NCBI RefSeq assembly: GCF_029167625.1
Contig: NZ_CP119145.1
Coordinates: 1,364,001-1,428,000, forward strand
Reading direction: 5' to 3'
Source of the DNA: Streptomyces sp. AM 4-1-1
Lineage (GTDB): Bacteria > Actinomycetota > Actinomycetes > Streptomycetales > Streptomycetaceae
DNA: 64,000 nt
The notes under the pieces were generated by a model that did no database searches, was not told the origin of the DNA, and worked only from the letters and a program-made list of their open reading frames with translations. This document shows, one piece after another, positions 59,817 through 64,000 of this stretch (the stretch's first letter is position 1; each line of letters begins with the position of its first letter). A program made the translations under genes and the position numbers.

Positions 59817-60220
59817 TGCGCCCTCTCAGGCTCAGGTCCCGGGTGACCGTACGTGCGGCCGGGTCCCCGCCCACTCATGAAGGGGAGGTCCGCCGACGCC
59901 GGGGAAGGGGCATCGGCCGACCGGCGAGCGGGAGAGGGCCGGGCCGTACGTACGCCGCACACCCGGGGGAACTTCGGAGTGTTTCGGAATGTGCAGAGTG
60001 TGTCGGTAACTTCCCGTCACTTTAGTCCACCCTGCCATTCGATCGATTCCCGATCAATCAACCGGGCAGCGCGTCGCCGAAGGGCCGCCCTTCACCCGGC
60101 AGGGGGAAGGGGCCGGACCTGCGGCCGGACCTGTGGGTTACCTCACAACAAGTCCCGTTGACCTTCTTTGTCCCCTCCGGCCGCACACCGCGGCCCGCTT
60201 CGAGGTCTAACGTCTTGGGT
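59817..60220. promoter_or_regulatory. Divergent control region, rsmH / carbonic anhydrase
   Basis: 404 nt without a gene. It should hold the dcw-block promoter (minus) and the carbonic anhydrase promoter (plus). Visible features: CGTACGTACG palindrome near 59947, GATCG-ATTCC-CGATC inverted repeat at 60041-60055, and TTGACC at 60158-60163, a possible -35. No mraZ-like repeats are seen. Confidence 0.4.
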
Positions 60221-60784
60221 ATGTCGACTTCCGCGCATTCCGCCACCGAGCCCGTCGCCCCCGCCTCCGAGAAGGCCCGCCCCGGCGGGGTGGTCACCGA
60301 CCGCCTCGTGGAGGCGAACGTCTCCTACGCCGCAGACTTCGTCGACCCGGGCATGGACGCGCGCCCGGTGCTGAACGTCGCCGTGGTGGCCTGTATGGAC
60401 GCGCGGCTCGACCTGCACGCCGCGCTCGGCCTGGAGCTCGGCGACTGCCACACCATCCGCAACGCGGGCGGTGTGGTCACCGACGACGTGATCCGTTCGC
60501 TGACCATCAGCCAGCGGGCCCTCGGTACGCGCAGCGTCGTGCTGATCCACCACACCAACTGCGGCCTTGAGGCGATCACCGAGGACTTCCGGCAGGAGCT
60601 GGAGGCCGAGGTCGGCCAGCGGCCGGTCTGGGCGGTCGAGGCGTACAGCGACGCGGACCAGGACGTGCGTCAGTCGATGCAGCGCGTCCGGACCTCGCCG
60701 TTCCTGCTGCACACCGATGACGTCAGGGGCTTCGTCTTCGACGTGACCACCGGCCTGCTGCGGGAGATCCACTCCGTCTCCTGA
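60221..60784 (+). CDS. Beta-class carbonic anhydrase
   Basis: It interconverts CO2 and bicarbonate. 187 aa; the zinc ligands are in VACMDARLDLHAALGLELGDCH (Cys, with Asp-Arg dyad) and IHHTNCGLEAI (His and Cys). The N-terminal 25 residues are low complexity. ATG 60221 is preferred to the frame opening at 60158. It is monocistronic with a hairpin terminator after a short tandem repeat. Confidence 0.93.
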   Translation: MSTSAHSATEPVAPASEKARPGGVVTDRLVEANVSYAADFVDPGMDARPVLNVAVVACMDARLDLHAALGLELGDCHTIRNAGGVVTDDVIRSLTISQRALGTRSVVLIHHTNCGLEAITEDFRQELEAEVGQRPVWAVEAYSDADQDVRQSMQRVRTSPFLLHTDDVRGFVFDVTTGLLREIHSVS

Positions 60785-60803
60785 GCCGTCTCCTGAGCCG
60801 TCT

Positions 60804-60828
60804 CCCCGCCCCTGGTCAAGGGGCGGGG
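60804..60828 (+). terminator. Hairpin after the carbonic anhydrase gene
   Basis: CCCCGCCCCT (60804-60813) pairs perfectly with AGGGGCGGGG (60819-60828) across ggtca. A tandem gtctcctgagcc repeat covers the stop codon just before it. No T-tract. Confidence 0.75.
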
Positions 60829-60868
60829 AACGCCGGAATACCGGTAAGAACCGACATATCGCACCCAC

Positions 60869-60877
60869 TTGTCCACA
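60869..60877. promoter_or_regulatory. Perfect DnaA-box match
   Basis: TTGTCCACA, the Streptomyces DnaA-box consensus, lies alone in the gap between the carbonic anhydrase and moxR genes. A single 9-mer can occur by chance. Confidence 0.4.
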
Positions 60878-61049
60878 GGCGAGTGACACGACGCGGCAAC
60901 GCCAACAAGAATGCGTGTGTGACCTCTCGCCGGGACCTTCCGGAGGGGTGTCCGAATTTCGGGGTGGGCCGGGCCGGTCGAGCGCTCGGGCCCGTGAATG
61001 ATTCCTCCAGAGCTCCAGGGGCCGGGGGGAATGGGCCGAGGAGGGCCGG

Positions 61050-62111
61050 GTGACGACCTATGACGAGCGAGCGAGCCTCACAGATCTGACCACGACGGCG
61101 GAGCGGGTGCGCGGGTCGGTGGAGAGCGTGATCGAGGGCAAGCCCGAGGTCGTACGGCTTTCACTGACCGTACTGCTCGCGGAGGGGCACCTCCTCATCG
61201 AGGATGTTCCCGGGGTGGGCAAGACCATGCTGGCGAAGGCGCTGGCACGGTCCATCGACTGTTCGGTGCAACGCATCCAGTTCACACCGGATCTGCTGCC
61301 TTCGGACATCACCGGTGTGTCCATCTTCGACCAGCAGCGGCGCGAGTTCGAGTTCAAACCGGGTGCGATCTTCGCGCAGATCGTGATCGGTGACGAGATC
61401 AACCGCGCCTCTCCCAAGACGCAGTCCGCACTGCTGGAGTCGATGGAGGAGCGCCAGGTCACCGTGGACGGGCGGACGTACGAGCTGCCCGACCCGTTCA
61501 TGGTGGTCGCCACGCAGAACCCGGTGGAGATGGAAGGCACCTATCCGCTGCCCGAGGCCCAGCGGGACCGCTTCATGGCACGGGTGTCGATCGGCTACCC
61601 CAGCCCGGAGGCGGAGTTCCGGATGCTGGACGTGCACGGCGGGGTGTCACCGCTGGCCGATCTCCGGCCGGTGGCCCACGCGCACGACGTGGTGAAGCTG
61701 ATCGACGCCGTGCGCGAGGTCCATGTCGCCGATTCCGTACGGCGGTACGCGGTGCAGCTCGTCGCGGCCACCCGGGCGCACCCGGACCTCAGACTCGGGG
61801 CCTCCCCGCGGGCCACCCTGCATCTGCTGCGCGCGGCGAAGTCGTCGGCGGCGCTGAGCGGCCGGGACTACGCGCTTCCGGACGACGTGCAGGCGCTGGC
61901 GGTCCCGGTCCTCGCGCACCGGCTGCTGCCGACCGCGCAGGCCCAGCTGAACCGCCGGACGGCGGAGCAGGTCGTGACGGAGATCCTGCAGCGCACGCCG
62001 GTGCCCACGGCGGGCGCGCCGGGTCCGGCCCTGCCGCGGACCGCGCCGGCCCCGTCGGGTCGACCGGGCCGGCCGGTGTACGGCGGGCAGTCCGACCCCC
62101 GGCGACCGTGA
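61050..62111 (+). CDS. MoxR family AAA+ ATPase
   Basis: A 353-aa AAA ATPase thought to act as a chaperone in assembling or activating partner complexes, with its DUF58 neighbour. Walker A is DVPGVGKTMLAKALA (about residues 52-66) and Walker B is IVIGDEINRASPKTQSALLESMEE, followed by the sensor VVATQNPVEMEGTYPLPEAQRDRF. GTG 61050 has GAGGAGGG upstream. It overlaps the next gene by 4 nt. Confidence 0.95.
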   Translation: MTTYDERASLTDLTTTAERVRGSVESVIEGKPEVVRLSLTVLLAEGHLLIEDVPGVGKTMLAKALARSIDCSVQRIQFTPDLLPSDITGVSIFDQQRREFEFKPGAIFAQIVIGDEINRASPKTQSALLESMEERQVTVDGRTYELPDPFMVVATQNPVEMEGTYPLPEAQRDRFMARVSIGYPSPEAEFRMLDVHGGVSPLADLRPVAHAHDVVKLIDAVREVHVADSVRRYAVQLVAATRAHPDLRLGASPRATLHLLRAAKSSAALSGRDYALPDDVQALAVPVLAHRLLPTAQAQLNRRTAEQVVTEILQRTPVPTAGAPGPALPRTAPAPSGRPGRPVYGGQSDPRRP

Positions 62112-63481
62112 TGGACGCCCTGGGTGTCACAGCCGACCGCGGTGACGACAAGGGCGGTCCGTCGGCCGCTCTGCGCGGGCTGACCACGCGGGGGCGCTCC
62201 TTCCTGGCCGCGGGGGTGGCCGCGGTGATCTGCGCGTATGTGCTGGGGCAGGGGGATCTGCTGCGGGTCGGGCTGCTGCTCGGGGTGCTGCCGCCGGTCT
62301 GCGCGACGGTGCTGTACCGCACCCGGTACCGGGTCGCGGCCACCCGGCGGCTCTCACCGTCCCGGGTGCCGCCGGGGGCGGAGGCGCGGGTGCATCTGCG
62401 GATGGACAACGTGTCGCGGCTGCCCACCGGGCTGCTGATGCTCCAGGACCGGGTGCCGTACGTGCTGGGGCCCAGGCCCCGGTTCGTGCTGGACCGGGTG
62501 GAGGCGGGTGGCCGGCGCGAGGTGTCGTACCGGGTCCGGTCCGATCTGCGCGGGCGCTATCCGCTGGGGCCGTTGCAGCTGCGGCTCGGCGACCCGTTCG
62601 GGATGTGCGAGCTGACCCGCTCGTTCGACGCGTACGACACCCTGATCGTGCTCCCGAGGACGGAGGCGCTGCCCGCGGTCGGGCTCTCGGGCGATGCTTC
62701 CGGGTACGGCGAGGGACGGCAGCGTTCGACGGCCCTGGCCGGTGAGGACGACGTGATTCCGCGCGGGTACCGGCACGGTGACGACCTGCGGCGGGTGCAT
62801 TGGCGTTCCACCGCGCGCCACGGCGAGCTGATGGTGCGCCGGGAGGAGCAGCCGCAGCGGGCCAGGTGCACGGTGCTGTTGGACACCCGCCGGGTGGGGT
62901 ACGAGGGGGCCGGGCCGGACTCGGCCTTCGAGTGGGCGGTGTCGGGGGCGGCCTCGGCCCTGACGCACATGCTGGAGCGGGGCTTCGCGGTGCGGCTGCT
63001 GACGGATGTCGGCACGTCGGTGCCGGGCGAGGGGGCCGACGGTTTCACCGGGGCGTCGCAGGGGGCCGCCGAGTCGGCGGCCCTGATGATGGACACCCTC
63101 GCGGTCGTCGGCCACTCCGACGGCGGTGGCCTGTCACGCGCACACGACGTGCTGCGCGGCGGGACCGAGGGCCTGCTGGTCGCCTTCTTCGGTGACCTGG
63201 ACGAACAGCAGGTGGCGGTGGCGGCCCGGATGCGGCAGCGCAGCCGCGCGGCCATGGCGTTCGTGCTCGACAGCGCGGCCTGGATGCCGGGCGACGGCGC
63301 CGTGCCTTCCGGGGCGCACGAGGAGCGGCTGCGGATGCTGCGCGAGTCGGGATGGACAGCCGTGACGGTACGGCCGGGGGCGGAGCTGGCCCGGTTGTGG
63401 CGGCAGGCCGCCGGGGAGCGGGACGACACACGCCCGGCCGGTGCGGGTGGCACGACGGATCTTTCGGGGGGACGGTCATGA
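62108..63481 (+). CDS. DUF58 domain protein
   Basis: A 457-aa protein with two N-terminal hydrophobic segments (about residues 30-50 and 52-68) and the DUF58 domain with GDDLRRVHWRSTARHGELMVRREEQPQRARCTVLLDTR, a von Willebrand A-like fold. Such proteins pair with MoxR ATPases. GTG 62108 directly precedes ATG 62111; either could start it. It overlaps both neighbours by 4 nt. Confidence 0.93.
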   Translation: MMDALGVTADRGDDKGGPSAALRGLTTRGRSFLAAGVAAVICAYVLGQGDLLRVGLLLGVLPPVCATVLYRTRYRVAATRRLSPSRVPPGAEARVHLRMDNVSRLPTGLLMLQDRVPYVLGPRPRFVLDRVEAGGRREVSYRVRSDLRGRYPLGPLQLRLGDPFGMCELTRSFDAYDTLIVLPRTEALPAVGLSGDASGYGEGRQRSTALAGEDDVIPRGYRHGDDLRRVHWRSTARHGELMVRREEQPQRARCTVLLDTRRVGYEGAGPDSAFEWAVSGAASALTHMLERGFAVRLLTDVGTSVPGEGADGFTGASQGAAESAALMMDTLAVVGHSDGGGLSRAHDVLRGGTEGLLVAFFGDLDEQQVAVAARMRQRSRAAMAFVLDSAAWMPGDGAVPSGAHEERLRMLRESGWTAVTVRPGAELARLWRQAAGERDDTRPAGAGGTTDLSGGRS

Positions 63482-64000
63482 GCGGTCGTGGTCGGCCGGC
63501 GCTGTGCGCCTTCGCGGCGACGCTGATGACGGCGGCGGCGATGCTGCCGCTGGTCCGCTCGTCGGGGTGGATCGTCCAGGCCGCGTTCCTGCTGGCCGTG
63601 CAGAGCGGGGCGGGGACGCTCGCCCGGCGGATGTCGCTGCCCCGGTTGCTGACGGTGGCCTCGCAGGCGCTGGTGACGGTGCTGCTGCTGAGCGTGGTGT
63701 TCGCGCGGGAGCAGGCGCTGGTCGGTGTGGTGCCGGGGCCGGACGCGGTGCGCCGGATCGCGGATCTGCTGACGGCCGGCGCGGACGACATCGGCGAGTA
63801 CGCGATTCCGGCGCCGGCGACGGACGGCATCCGGTTGATGCTGATCGGCGGGGTCCTGGTGATCGGCCTCGTGGTGGACGTCCTCGCGGTGACGTTCCGC
63901 AACGCGGCCCCGGCCGGTCTGCCGCTGCTCGCGATGTACTCGGTGGCGGCGGGGCTGGCCGACGGGGGCGCGGGCTGGTTGTGGTTCCTGCTGGCCGCCT
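63478..64000 (+). CDS. TgpA-like transglutaminase, N-terminal part (cut at window end)
   Basis: The first 174 codons of a multi-pass protein with hydrophobic segments near residues 5-22, 28-46, 58-76 and 118-138, as in the N-terminal membrane domain of TgpA/DUF3488 transglutaminase-like proteins. The catalytic Cys-His-Asp domain would lie outside the window. ATG 63478 overlaps the DUF58 stop. MoxR-DUF58-TgpA is a common actinobacterial triplet. Confidence 0.85.
   Translation, partial: MSGRGRPALCAFAATLMTAAAMLPLVRSSGWIVQAAFLLAVQSGAGTLARRMSLPRLLTVASQALVTVLLLSVVFAREQALVGVVPGPDAVRRIADLLTAGADDIGEYAIPAPATDGIRLMLIGGVLVIGLVVDVLAVTFRNAAPAGLPLLAMYSVAAGLADGGAGWLWFLLAA

Overview
The window is a contiguous stretch of chromosome from a high-GC actinomycete, almost certainly a Streptomyces. 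The evidence is very high GC with strong third-position bias, many GTG starts, ATGA/GTGA stop-start overlaps, PriA in place of separate HisA and TrpF, TrpM, a DdbA-like DksA/histone protein, and the gene order trp-his-dnaE-lspA-ileS-divIVA-sepF-ftsZ-mur. I saw no insertion sequence, prophage, CRISPR array, tRNA or rRNA. This looks like core chromosome with a few small variable insertions.

Layout. (1) 1-6137, minus strand: hisI, trpE, three small membrane proteins (Trp-associated, HGxxPAAW, DUF2752), trpC, trpM and a trpB cut by the window edge. (2) 6222-8837: a TIGR03085-type gene on plus, facing an ArsR-type regulator and MFS exporter pair on minus. (3) 8894-15009, minus: the his operon hisD-hisC-(34-codon ORF)-hisB-(55-aa membrane protein)-hisH-priA-ridA-hisF. 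Nearly every junction overlaps, and the operon ends in a large hairpin. PriA links it to the trp genes because it serves both pathways. (4) 15112-24045: mostly uncharacterised genes (a beta-helix-like membrane protein often labelled oxidoreductase, a TPR-like protein, a Lon N-domain protein, YbaK, a DUF2567-like protein, an ABC-2 exporter, a NYN-domain protein and a 58-aa basic protein). (5) 24125-36972: dnaE, DUF2252, a membrane protein with a thioredoxin-fold protein, a dienelactone hydrolase, MscS, a Na+/H+ antiporter, a GNAT, an RluD-type synthase and lspA. (6) 37030-41703: the ddbA-like gene and a T-box-controlled ileS.

(7) 41741-59816, minus: the division and cell wall (dcw) cluster, read rsmH-ftsL-ftsI-murE-murF-mraY-murD-ftsW-murG-ftsQ-ftsZ-pgeF-yggS-sepF-yggT-divIVA. 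It makes the lipid-linked peptidoglycan precursor, builds the FtsZ ring with its SepF anchor, and includes the polar-growth protein DivIVA. murC, ddl, ftsA and mraZ are not in the block. (8) 60221-64000, plus: a beta-carbonic anhydrase, then a MoxR ATPase, a DUF58 protein and the start of a TgpA-like transglutaminase, each overlapping the next.

No clearly new multi-gene system is present. The points most worth a second look are an isoleucyl-tRNA synthetase with a GAHH signature instead of HxGH, a DdbA-like protein whose fourth zinc ligand is Asp, a repeat-flanked mini-ORF between hisC and hisB, a beta-helix-like membrane protein sharing a symmetrical control region with the his operon, and several ordered repeats in convergent intergenic gaps.
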